From Candidatus Nomurabacteria bacterium (GTDB lineage Bacteria > Patescibacteriota > Minisyncoccia > Phycocordibacterales > UBA9973), in NCBI GenBank assembly GCA_943354525.1, contig CALRCI010000018.1, positions 1 through 11,554 on the forward strand: a DNA stretch of 11,554 bases, given 5' to 3'. Below the pieces are notes generated by a model, which was given only the letters and a program-made list of their open reading frames with translations, made no database searches and was not told the DNA's origin. Shown piece after piece: positions 5,958 through 11,554 of this stretch. Position numbers and translations under genes: made by a program. Position 1 is the first letter of the stretch; each line of letters opens with the position of its first letter.

Positions 5958-6880
5958 CCCTGCTTATGGAGCGTTATATAAATGTCTTCGAGCGCTTTCA
6001 CGGCATCGCCGGCGGCAATGTTGTTCTGGTGGTAGAGGCCATTCGTGCAATCGCCGGCAGCCCAGATGCCGGGGACAGAGGTCTTCTGAGTCATTGGATC
6101 AACGGGAACTTTTTTGTTAGTATCGAGTGTGATGAGCGGGGAGAGGAAGTCAGTGTTTGGAATCTGTCCGATTTCGACGAAGATACCGGAGACGGGGATA
6201 GTCTTTTTCTCACCGTCTACGGTAAACGTGATACCGTTCACAAATTTCTCACCTTCGACGCGATTGATGGTGACATTCCGGAGTGCAGTCATTTTTGGAT
6301 TGGCGAGAACTTTCTCGACGGTCACGGCGTCAGCTTTGAAATCTGCACTGCGGTGAAGGAGTATGACGGACTTGCAGTAGGCGAGAAGCTGAGCTGCAGT
6401 TTCAAATGCCGCATTGCCGCCACCGATCACAGCCACATCCATGTCGGCGAATATCGGACCATCACATGATGCGCAGTAGGTCACACCTTTGTTCTCAAAT
6501 GTATCGGCATTCTCAGCTTCGAGTTTGCGGCGGCCTGAGCCGGTGACGACGAGTACTCCGCGAGAATCGTATTTCTCGCCGGTCATAGTTGAGACAGTGA
6601 AGTTGAAATCTGCGTTCTTCGTTATGCCGTTTACAAACATGCCTTCCTGAATATCAAGAGAATCACCTTTGAATTTGTAGGCATGTTCCTTGAGATTCTT
6701 CGCCAAATCAGCACCGGAAATATCTTTCGTGCCGATCCAGTTTTCGATATTGTCAGAGACGACGGACTGTCCGCCGAATTCGCTGGTGATGAGGAGTGTC
6801 TTGAGTCGTTTACGAGCGGCGTACACTGCGCCTGCAGCGCCTGCCGGACCGCCTCCGATGATGATTAAGTCATAAGTCAT
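5954..6880 (-). CDS. trxB: Thioredoxin reductase-like FAD/NAD(P)H disulfide oxidoreductase
   Basis: A flavoprotein of the low-molecular-weight thioredoxin reductase type, passing electrons from NAD(P)H through FAD to a redox-active disulfide. The 308 residues contain the FAD dinucleotide motif GGGPAG (9-14), the GGQ loop (36-38), the active-site CASC (136-139), the second dinucleotide motif GGGNAA (153-158) and the C-terminal FAD motif GIWAAGDCTN (271-280). Classical TrxB reads HRRxxFRA at the NADPH-phosphate site. Here it is HRSADFKA (176-183), so one phosphate-contacting arginine is lost and coenzyme preference is uncertain. Start 6880 gives the usual MTYDLIIIGGG N-terminus. An in-frame ATG at 6901 would add seven residues, and longer extensions would translate a palindrome. 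The start lies inside a run of ATGs spaced 7 bp apart. There is no thioredoxin gene in the window. Confidence 0.9.
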   Translation of the reverse strand: MTYDLIIIGGGPAGAAGAVYAARKRLKTLLITSEFGGQSVVSDNIENWIGTKDISGADLAKNLKEHAYKFKGDSLDIQEGMFVNGITKNADFNFTVSTMTGEKYDSRGVLVVTGSGRRKLEAENADTFENKGVTYCASCDGPIFADMDVAVIGGGNAAFETAAQLLAYCKSVILLHRSADFKADAVTVEKVLANPKMTALRNVTINRVEGEKFVNGITFTVDGEKKTIPVSGIFVEIGQIPNTDFLSPLITLDTNKKVPVDPMTQKTSVPGIWAAGDCTNGLYHQNNIAAGDAVKALEDIYITLHKQG

Positions 6881-6901
6881 ATAACATGTAGCATATAGCA
6901 T
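6871..6901 (-). repeat. Heptamer-periodic ATG array at the trxB start
   Basis: On the minus strand ATG occurs at 6901, 6894, 6887, 6880 and 6873, exactly every 7 bp, with spacers CTAT, CTAC, TTAT, ACTT and ACTT. The 6880 copy is the likely trxB start; 6901 is in the same frame and the others are in the other two frames. The units also resemble an extended -10 (TGnTATAT), so the array may hold the promoter. Confidence 0.75.
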
Positions 6902-6908
6902 GGAACCC

Positions 6909-6957
6909 AAAAAAACAAATGCCGCATCTACGCCATGGCGTAGATGCGGCATTTGTT
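6909..6957 (-). terminator. Perfect 44-bp palindrome with U-tract upstream of trxB
   Basis: Bases 6914-6957 are a perfect palindrome with 22-bp arms centred on CCATGG (6935/6936). On the minus strand it is followed by seven T's (6915-6909). That is the form of a very strong intrinsic terminator reading toward trxB, although it lies upstream of trxB with only the distant ftsZ gene behind it. It may insulate trxB from read-through, act as an attenuator, or be a mobile palindromic element. Confidence 0.7.
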
Positions 6958-6959
6958 AA

Positions 6960-6988
6960 TTGACAAACAAGTTTATTCGTACTAAAGT
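6960..6988 (+). promoter_or_regulatory. Sigma70-type promoter for the membrane protein gene
   Basis: A perfect TTGACA (6960-6965) is followed after 17 bases by TAAAGT (6983-6988, four of six matches). Transcription would start near 6995, leaving a leader of about 28 bases before the ATG at 7023. The -35 begins three bases after the end of the 44-bp palindrome. Confidence 0.55.
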
Positions 6989-7022
6989 TCAAAGAAACAT
7001 TCATTTCTAAAACATTTTTATT

Positions 7023-7445
7023 ATGAAAAAACTTATTATTGCACCTCTTGTGCTCTGCGTAGTAGCTATGATGCTCTCTCAGTTTTTCTTCGATAATACT
7101 CCCGTGAGTTTGCCGCTCGCATCAGAAACGAGTATTACAATACCTTTGTCGATAGCGGCTGTCATGCTGATTTATGCAGTACTGTATGCAGTGTATCTCT
7201 ATTTCTCTGTGACATTGGCTCTAACGGATAATTCGGAAGATTTAGATAGCGCACTCGGTGCTTTCGCAGTGGTTGCGGCGCCTACGATGCTTGTGCTTTT
7301 GCTGATTCAGCCAGTAGTAAGCCTGCTCGGCTTCCATAAAATAATCAGTTTGAATAATCTAGGAATGCTCTTTTTATGCTTACAAACATTCCTTCAGATA
7401 ATCTTCAGCATTGGTATACGCAAAATCTCCACATCTCTGACATGA
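7023..7445 (+). CDS. Hypothetical four-helix membrane protein
   Basis: I do not recognise this 140-residue protein. Four hydrophobic segments are visible at about 4-23, 37-67 (long, possibly a kinked helix), 77-104 and 112-132. A short acidic loop (NSEDLDS, 70-76) lies between the second and third. The first segment follows MKK and could be an uncleaved signal-anchor. No catalytic or binding motif stands out. The gene has its own promoter-like sequence, no Shine-Dalgarno, and a strong terminator after its stop, so it appears to be a single-gene unit convergent with ftsZ. It is the only gene here that ends in TGA. A membrane location is well supported; the function is unknown. Confidence 0.7.
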   Translation: MKKLIIAPLVLCVVAMMLSQFFFDNTPVSLPLASETSITIPLSIAAVMLIYAVLYAVYLYFSVTLALTDNSEDLDSALGAFAVVAAPTMLVLLLIQPVVSLLGFHKIISLNNLGMLFLCLQTFLQIIFSIGIRKISTSLT

Positions 7446-7464
7446 TGTGCATAGCTATTAATCC

Positions 7465-7498
7465 AAAACTCCTCTCAGATTCTGAGAGGAGTTTTTTT
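7465..7498. terminator. Intrinsic terminator shared by the membrane protein gene and ftsZ
   Basis: A 14-bp perfect stem (7465-7478 with 7482-7495, GC-rich core CTCCTCTC) with a three-base loop is followed by T's to 7498 on the plus strand. On the minus strand the arm gives four T's after the stem, so it can also end the ftsZ transcript, whose stop is at 7510-7508. Confidence 0.85.
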
Positions 7499-7507
7499 AA
7501 GTAAATA

Positions 7508-8683
7508 CTATTTTTTATTTCTTCGGAGAAATGCCGGAACTGCGCTCCAGTCTTCTTCGTCGCCGGTATTCATATCCATGTTTTCTTCTGGAGCAGTTGT
7601 TGCCTTCTTGATGTAATCAGTCGGCATCGAATTATGAATTTCTTTCTTCGTTGTTTCTTCACGAAGATCAGGGAATGTCTTCGGCGCTGCTGCCGGAGTT
7701 GCCGTGAAGAGTGATTTCTTCAGACCATCAGTCGGGAAGCCAGTGGCGATAACCGTAACTTTGATTTCGCCTTTCTTCAAACGATCGTCTTTGATCGTAC
7801 CGAAGATGCCACGCGCGTCCTTGTCGATAGATTCCGTGATGACTTTTGCTGCTTCCTGAATCTCGAACATCGTGAGGTCTTCGCCACCGGAGATTGCAAA
7901 GAGTACACCTTTCGCACCATTGATGGAGAGTTCGAGGAGCGGGGAATTGATCGCCTCTGTTGCCGCCTGGACTGCACGATTGTCGCCAGAGCCGGAACCG
8001 ATACCCATGAGTGCGCTGCCGGTGTCGAGCATGACGGCCTTGATGTCGGCGAAGTCTACGTTGACGATACCCGGAGTCGTGATGAGATCGGAAATTCCTT
8101 CAACTGCCTGGCGGAGGACGTTATCGCACATTGCAAATGCGTCTTTGAGCGATGTGTCTTTGCCGGAGATTGCGAGGAGGCGATCGTTTGGAATGACGAT
8201 GATGGCGTCGACTTCTTTCTTGAGTTCTTCGAGGCCCTGGTCGGCGAGGCGCATGCGCTGATTGCCTTCGAAGAAGAATGGCTTGGTGACGACGGCGACC
8301 GTGAGAATGCCTTGTTCCTTCGAAGCGCGAGCGACGATTGGAGCAGCACCAGTACCAGTACCGCCACCCATACCGCAGGCGATGAAGACCATATCGGAGC
8401 CTTTGATGGCATCCTGGATTTCAGCCTTGGTTTCTTCAGCTGCTTTGCGACCAATGTCCGGGTTCATGCCGGCACCAAGACCCTTGGTGAGGTTCTTACC
8501 AATGTGGATTTTCTTCTCCGCGAGGGAGTTATGGAGGTCCTGCGTGTCAGTGTTCATGCTGATGAACTCGACGCCGCGGACCTTGGAATTAATCATATGA
8601 TTCAAGGCATTTTTGCCGGATCCGCCGACTCCAATGACCTTGATGCGGGCACATGTTTCGATTTCTGGGTTGATTTTTGGCAT
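7508..8683 (-). CDS. ftsZ: Cell division protein FtsZ
   Basis: The tubulin-like GTPase that polymerises into the division ring at mid-cell. The 391 residues show the N-terminal nucleotide loop [13 protein letters not shown] (18-30), the tubulin signature [12 protein letters not shown] (104-115) and the catalytic T7-loop region [11 protein letters not shown] (208-218). A variable linker covers about 330-375. The C-terminal peptide [11 protein letters not shown] (378-388) matches the conserved tail that binds FtsA and other partners. Length is normal for the family. The start ATG (8683) has only a weak GGGG upstream. It lies downstream of ftsA but behind a strong terminator, so it probably has its own promoter in 8684-8742 and can be expressed independently of ftsA. 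Confidence 0.97.
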   Translation of the reverse strand: MPKINPEIETCARIKVIGVGGSGKNALNHMINSKVRGVEFISMNTDTQDLHNSLAEKKIHIGKNLTKGLGAGMNPDIGRKAAEETKAEIQDAIKGSDMVFIACGMGGGTGTGAAPIVARASKEQGILTVAVVTKPFFFEGNQRMRLADQGLEELKKEVDAIIVIPNDRLLAISGKDTSLKDAFAMCDNVLRQAVEGISDLITTPGIVNVDFADIKAVMLDTGSALMGIGSGSGDNRAVQAATEAINSPLLELSINGAKGVLFAISGGEDLTMFEIQEAAKVITESIDKDARGIFGTIKDDRLKKGEIKVTVIATGFPTDGLKKSLFTATPAAAPKTFPDLREETTKKEIHNSMPTDYIKKATTAPEENMDMNTGDEEDWSAVPAFLRRNKK

Positions 8684-8742
8684 AGGCTTTCGTCCCCATG
8701 AGGGCGGTTAGGTTTGTATAGGCCTATGATAGCAGAAATAGA
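8684..8742 (-). promoter_or_regulatory. ftsZ leader with a 10-bp palindrome
   Basis: This stretch lies between the ftsA terminator and the ftsZ start and must hold any ftsZ-specific promoter. On the minus strand TATCAT (8731-8726) is a -10 candidate, but the nearest -35-like TTGCTT is only 15 bases upstream and lies in the terminator. The palindrome ATAGGCCTAT (8718-8727) overlaps that -10 and could be an operator. Support is weak. Confidence 0.3.
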
Positions 8743-8774
8743 AAAAAAGCAAACTTTTTGAAGTTTGCTTTTTT
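8741..8774 (-). terminator. Intrinsic terminator between ftsA and ftsZ, overlapping the ftsA stop codon
   Basis: A perfect 14-bp stem (8743-8756 with 8761-8774, core AAGCAAACTT) has a four-base loop and is followed on the minus strand by a run of T's to 8742. The ftsA stop TAA (8775-8773) lies at the base of the stem, so a terminating ribosome would cover the 5' arm and might influence termination. Confidence 0.85.
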
Positions 8775-9939
8775 AGGGTCGAAACTGGGAGAAAAGATTG
8801 ACAAATGAGGATTTTATTTTAGAAAAAATGTCAGAAAAATTTGATTTTTCCATGAGGCCTGCGCCATCGTACGGCATGAGCGTCAGACCGTAGGCGACAA
8901 ACCATGTCGCGTCGCGAATCTTGCCGCGTTCTCCGGCCGAGAGTTCTCCCGTGCCGATGCGCACCGGCAATTTTAGAATATGTCGCGTGAGATCTTCTAC
9001 CATTGGCAGACTTGCGCCACCACCAGTAAGGACGATGCCGGCCGGAAGCAATTCATTGCGTTTCAATTTGCGCAGACGGTTCTCAACGAGCTCAAAAATA
9101 TCTGAGAGGCGTGCTTCGATGATCTCATCGAGTTTTTTCTTCGGATAATTTCCGAGAATCGATCCGATCTTGATGCCTTCAGCTTCTTCGAGCGGGACGC
9201 GGAGTCCGAGTGCGATGTCGTTCGTGATATCAGTCGAGCCGATCGAGAAGACATGGATGTCGATGAGAGCGGTATTTTCAAAGACGGCGATAGAAACTGT
9301 TTCCGAGCCGATGTTGACGAGTGCGACGCCGACAGTCTTCTGTTTGTCGCTGAGGAGGACTTTGCTTGCGGCAATTGCCGAGGGAATAATGTCGAGAATT
9401 TCGATGCCGGCTTCGAGAAGTGCCATCTGCATGTCTTCGAGATGCTGGGCGAGATAGGTGACGTAGAGCATGCGCACTTCGAGTTTGACGCCGCGCATAC
9501 CTTCGGGACGGCCGAGCACTTCTTTGCCGTCGACTTTGAATTGGATGGGAGATGAATAGATGATACGTGCGTTCGCGAGTTCGAGAGCGAGTTCGCTGGC
9601 TTTGATCGCCTTGTCGACGTCGAGCGCGGTGACTTCAGTGTCGGCGCGTGAAATGATCGTCGAGCCGACTGATGATGCGGAAGAGAGACTGATACCGCCG
9701 ACGGCGACAATCGCACGTTTGATTTTCATGCCGGCGTTGGCTTCGGCAGCAGCGATAGCTTTCCTAAGTGTCTTCGCCGCTTCGGCCGGATTGATGATAT
9801 AGCCATGGCGTAGTCCTCGAGATTCAGTCATGCCGACGCCTAAGACAGTCGCCTCGTTGGTGCGAGGATCCATTTCAGTGACGACGACGCGTGTCGTGGT
9901 AGAACCGATATCTATACCGATGATTATTTTCTTTGCCAT
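8773..9939 (-). CDS. ftsA: Cell division protein FtsA
   Basis: The actin-like ATPase that anchors FtsZ to the membrane. Across 388 residues the phosphate-1 loop is GIDIGSTTTR (8-17). The FtsA-specific 1C subdomain follows at about 84-165. The phosphate-2 loop is VNIGSETVS (208-216), and the adenosine motif is GIVLTGGGASLP (301-312). The last 20 residues (FSDIFSKIKSSFVNLFSQF, 368-386) form an amphipathic helix with aromatic and basic residues, the usual membrane-targeting tail. The gene follows ybeY by 25 bases on the same strand and has no Shine-Dalgarno close to its ATG. Its stop codon is embedded in a terminator, so most transcripts from priA/rpsU/ybeY should end here before ftsZ. Confidence 0.95.
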   Translation of the reverse strand: MAKKIIIGIDIGSTTTRVVVTEMDPRTNEATVLGVGMTESRGLRHGYIINPAEAAKTLRKAIAAAEANAGMKIKRAIVAVGGISLSSASSVGSTIISRADTEVTALDVDKAIKASELALELANARIIYSSPIQFKVDGKEVLGRPEGMRGVKLEVRMLYVTYLAQHLEDMQMALLEAGIEILDIIPSAIAASKVLLSDKQKTVGVALVNIGSETVSIAVFENTALIDIHVFSIGSTDITNDIALGLRVPLEEAEGIKIGSILGNYPKKKLDEIIEARLSDIFELVENRLRKLKRNELLPAGIVLTGGGASLPMVEDLTRHILKLPVRIGTGELSAGERGKIRDATWFVAYGLTLMPYDGAGLMEKSNFSDIFSKIKSSFVNLFSQFRP

Positions 9940-9964
9940 TTTTAAAATAAGCGATGAGCCTCTG

Positions 9965-10363
9965 CTACTTGATTTCAGTCACGCCGAAAAATTTCTTGAG
10001 TGTGCGCTCTCGTGTCTCCATTGTACTCCCATGTGCGTAACCTTTCAAATGCAGCATTCCGTGGATAACTAAATAGGTGATGAAATTTTGCTCCGTCATG
10101 CGGAATGCGGCGCGTTCTTTCCGAATTGTCGGCAGATGGAGGACAAGTTCACCGGACGTTTTCGAATATGAGAACGAAAGAATGTTTGTCGCTCGGTCTT
10201 TGCTGCGATAGTCACGATTGAGTCGGCGAGACGTTTTCGTGTCGGCAAAGAGAATGGAGAGTTCATACTTCGCTCCAAGAATTTTGTTTTTGAGATCGAG
10301 AAAAGGCACGCGAGGAAGCGTGCCTTGGCCCATGATTGAAATTTCTAGACTGTCGTTCTGCAT
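9965..10363 (-). CDS. ybeY: Endoribonuclease YbeY (16S rRNA maturation)
   Basis: A zinc metalloprotein that acts in 16S rRNA 3'-end maturation and ribosome quality control. The 132 residues include LNRDYRSKDRATNILSF (48-64), matching the family motif around R-x-K-D-x-x-T-x-x-L-S-F. The zinc site HGMLHLKGYAH (101-111) carries all three histidines of H-G-x-x-H-x-x-G-Y-x-H. The usual Asp before the last His is Ala here, and the usual TDVLSFP reads TNILSFS; neither change removes a metal ligand. Length is slightly short for the family. It sits 11 bases after rpsU and 25 before ftsA, in an apparent priA-rpsU-ybeY-ftsA operon that pairs two ribosome genes. Confidence 0.88.
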   Translation of the reverse strand: MQNDSLEISIMGQGTLPRVPFLDLKNKILGAKYELSILFADTKTSRRLNRDYRSKDRATNILSFSYSKTSGELVLHLPTIRKERAAFRMTEQNFITYLVIHGMLHLKGYAHGSTMETRERTLKKFFGVTEIK

Positions 10364-10374
10364 ACCGGGGGCAA

Positions 10375-10623
10375 TTATCTCTTGCCTTTCTTCTTCTCGA
10401 CGAACTTGCCGAGTTTCTTAAGTTTGTCGACTTCGGCGGCGCGGCTCATGCGGCGGAGGGCCATCGTCTTGCGAGAAAGGGAAGACTCAGTCTTCTTACT
10501 GTAGCGCTTGGATTTTACTTTTGGGAGAGCCCCGCCTTCCTGGACGCGGCGAGAAAAGCGTCTCATGAGGGACGCGTTGTTTTCATTGTTGTTTTTCTTG
10601 ACCTCGATAAATGTGATTGGCAT
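10375..10623 (-). CDS. rpsU: 30S ribosomal protein bS21
   Basis: A small, very basic protein (82 residues) of the small ribosomal subunit, located near the 3' end of 16S rRNA. The pattern EVKKNNNENNASLMRRFSRR (7-26), then EGGALPKVKSKRYSKKTESS (29-48) and an Arg/Lys-rich helix, follows the bS21 layout of a strand, a helix with RRF, and a long basic C-terminal helix. It is about ten residues longer than the E. coli protein. It starts 35 bases after the priA stop and ends 11 bases before ybeY. No Shine-Dalgarno or convincing promoter is seen in the 35-base gap; the best match there, TTGCAT-N17-TACTTT, is poor. Confidence 0.82.
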   Translation of the reverse strand: MPITFIEVKKNNNENNASLMRRFSRRVQEGGALPKVKSKRYSKKTESSLSRKTMALRRMSRAAEVDKLKKLGKFVEKKKGKR

Positions 10624-10658
10624 AGACAGAAAGTACCATATTTACCCAGAGAATGCAA

Positions 10659-11554
10659 CTAAAACAGCTGTTCGGGATTGATTTCGATCATGTATTCGCG
10701 CGGGAGGGCGCCGAGGAGGCGGGAGAGTTCGAAATCAGGTTGGTGAGACGGGATAACCGACCACATTTTGATAGGGACGCGGAGAATCATGGAGAGGAGA
10801 TGATAGCCTTCTTTTGGACTACCACGACCGAGAAATATGTCTGGCTCATATTCGGTAAATATTTCTCCGAGGTTCTCACGAATAGTTTTCAAATTATCTT
10901 TTGGAGTAAGCACGCTGACTTTGATGATTGTCGTGTGTGGTGGATAGCGCAGCGCTTCGCGCTGCGCTATGTCACTTCGGTACCATGCGAGCAAATTGTT
11001 CGCACCGTCGACTTTCAGCAGTTCATCGTCAGGATTGCGCGTTTGAATGATACATTTCTTGGTTGCCGATAAACGCAGCGTCACGACGAGGCGAATGATG
11101 CGCATCGCGACTTGATAGGAAGGAATGAGAAAGAGTGAGTCGAATGATACTACTATAGAACGATCAACTTTCGGAATGTAGGGAAGTGCGCGCTCAGTGC
11201 CAACGAGGATTGCGCCTTTCGAGTTTTGGAATTTCTCGATCACATTTCCTATTGCCGTCGTGTTTTTCATATTCTCGGCATCGAGTGAGAAGAGCGGTAG
11301 TCCGCCAGCTGGCGGAGAAAAAAGTTTCTTGCATTCGTCCATGACGGTGTCGACGCCGATGCCGAGCGGTAGGAGATTGTAACTTCCACAGCGTTTACAA
11401 GTGACGGTAGCCGAAGAACTCCGGGTGCATTTGGGACAGAGAAATGAGCGCTTGCCAGAAACGCTTTCGCGGATGAGGACGAGCGGTACCGTACAGTGTT
11501 CGCACGAAACAGTTTCTCCGCACGTTTTGCAGACAGTAAATGTCGCGAGACCGT
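10659..11554 (-). CDS. priA: PriA-like primosomal protein N', C-terminal part, helicase motifs degenerate (5' end outside window)
   Basis: The replication-restart protein that recognises stalled forks. The frame is open to the window edge, so the ATG at 11342 is internal; 297 residues are visible. Eight cysteines in four CxxC pairs (visible residues 8/11, 17/20, 39/42, 52/55) reproduce the PriA double zinc-binding region inside the helicase. LGIGVDTVMDECKKLF (63-78) aligns with the family's LGxGTExVxexLxxLFP. The C-terminal part (QREALRYPPHTTIIKVSVL, then LGRGSPKEGYHLLSMILRVP) matches the PriA C-terminal domain. The helicase motifs have decayed. GTQMxxKGxDFPxV is replaced by GTERALPYIPKV, and the QVAGRAGR motif, with its arginine finger, by LVVTLRLSATKK. 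It probably binds DNA and partners but does not unwind. Two GC-rich palindromes lie in its coding sequence. Confidence 0.85.
   Translation of the reverse strand, partial: GLATFTVCKTCGETVSCEHCTVPLVLIRESVSGKRSFLCPKCTRSSSATVTCKRCGSYNLLPLGIGVDTVMDECKKLFSPPAGGLPLFSLDAENMKNTTAIGNVIEKFQNSKGAILVGTERALPYIPKVDRSIVVSFDSLFLIPSYQVAMRIIRLVVTLRLSATKKCIIQTRNPDDELLKVDGANNLLAWYRSDIAQREALRYPPHTTIIKVSVLTPKDNLKTIRENLGEIFTEYEPDIFLGRGSPKEGYHLLSMILRVPIKMWSVIPSHQPDFELSRLLGALPREYMIEINPEQLF
10944..10970. repeat. 27-bp GC-rich hairpin inside priA
   Basis: A perfect 12-bp stem (10944-10955 with 10959-10970) has a three-base loop. On the coding strand the tip reads GCGAAGC, known as an exceptionally stable mini-hairpin. 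It encodes IAQREALRY, a segment whose length matches other PriA proteins, so it does not look like an insertion. Confidence 0.6.
11301..11316. repeat. 16-bp palindrome inside priA encoding SPPAGG
   Basis: TCCGCCAG followed by its exact reverse complement, without a loop. It encodes SPPAGG (visible residues 79-84), between the conserved LF and the following LPLFSLDAE strand. Typical PriA has a single Pro-Gly turn there, so the palindrome appears to add about five residues in frame. Confidence 0.55.

Noticed and set aside
5954..6469. Long plus-strand open frame (167 codons) antisense to trxB
   Set aside because: It is the shadow of a clearly conserved minus-strand gene, with no family resemblance, and its start lies in the trxB 3' end.
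6881..6952. Longer trxB start giving 24 extra N-terminal residues
   Set aside because: The extension translates half of the perfect palindrome and a repeat array. The conserved N-terminus begins at the ATG at 6880.
9063..9716. Long minus-strand frame (217 codons) inside ftsA
   Set aside because: It is an alternate frame of ftsA with a low-complexity Ser/Arg/Lys-rich translation, typical of a codon-bias artefact.
1..11554. Alternative genetic code (UGA as Gly or Trp, as in Gracilibacteria)
   Set aside because: All conserved genes run full length without in-frame TGA, and TGA ends the membrane protein gene just before a terminator.

Overview
The window looks like part of a Patescibacteria (Candidate Phyla Radiation, Parcubacteria-like) chromosome. 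This is inferred from the gene set and style rather than from any rRNA. Genes are short and tightly packed. The order priA, rpsU, ybeY, ftsA, ftsZ on one strand is typical of that group. MurF and GlmU are reduced to core domains, PriA has lost its helicase signature, and almost no start codon has a Shine-Dalgarno sequence. Every frame reads cleanly with the standard bacterial code; TGA appears once, as a stop.

Layout. (1) 3-2851, plus strand: the end of a class B penicillin-binding protein (FtsI/PBP2 type) overlaps by one base with a MurF-type ligase, a small cell-wall operon. (2) 2852-4945: an AT-rich accessory island. A 57-residue ribbon-helix-helix-like protein and a HEPN-like protein on the plus strand converge, two bases apart, on a KAP-family P-loop NTPase on the minus strand. 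A tRNA-Glu(CTC) gene lies just upstream of the NTPase on the same strand. (3) 5105-5851, plus: a GlmU-like UDP-GlcNAc pyrophosphorylase without the acetyltransferase domain. (4) 5954-6880, minus: a thioredoxin reductase-like flavoprotein. Heptamer-periodic sequence carries repeated stop codons at its 3' end and repeated start codons at its 5' end. A perfect 44-bp palindrome lies upstream. (5) 7023-7445, plus: an unknown four-helix membrane protein. (6) 7508-11554, minus: ftsZ, ftsA, ybeY, rpsU and the 3' part of priA. A strong terminator separates ftsA from ftsZ.

How the genes fit together. The outer regions are housekeeping: the UDP-GlcNAc precursor (GlmU-like), D-Ala-D-Ala addition (MurF), septal cross-linking (PBP), the division ring and its membrane anchor (FtsZ, FtsA), ribosome maturation (YbeY), a small-subunit protein (bS21) and replication restart (PriA). 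The AT-rich island is the only segment that looks acquired, and its protein families suggest a toxin-antitoxin or defence role. The most unusual non-coding structure is the pair of 7-bp-period arrays around trxB: one presents TAG and the other ATG in all three frames.
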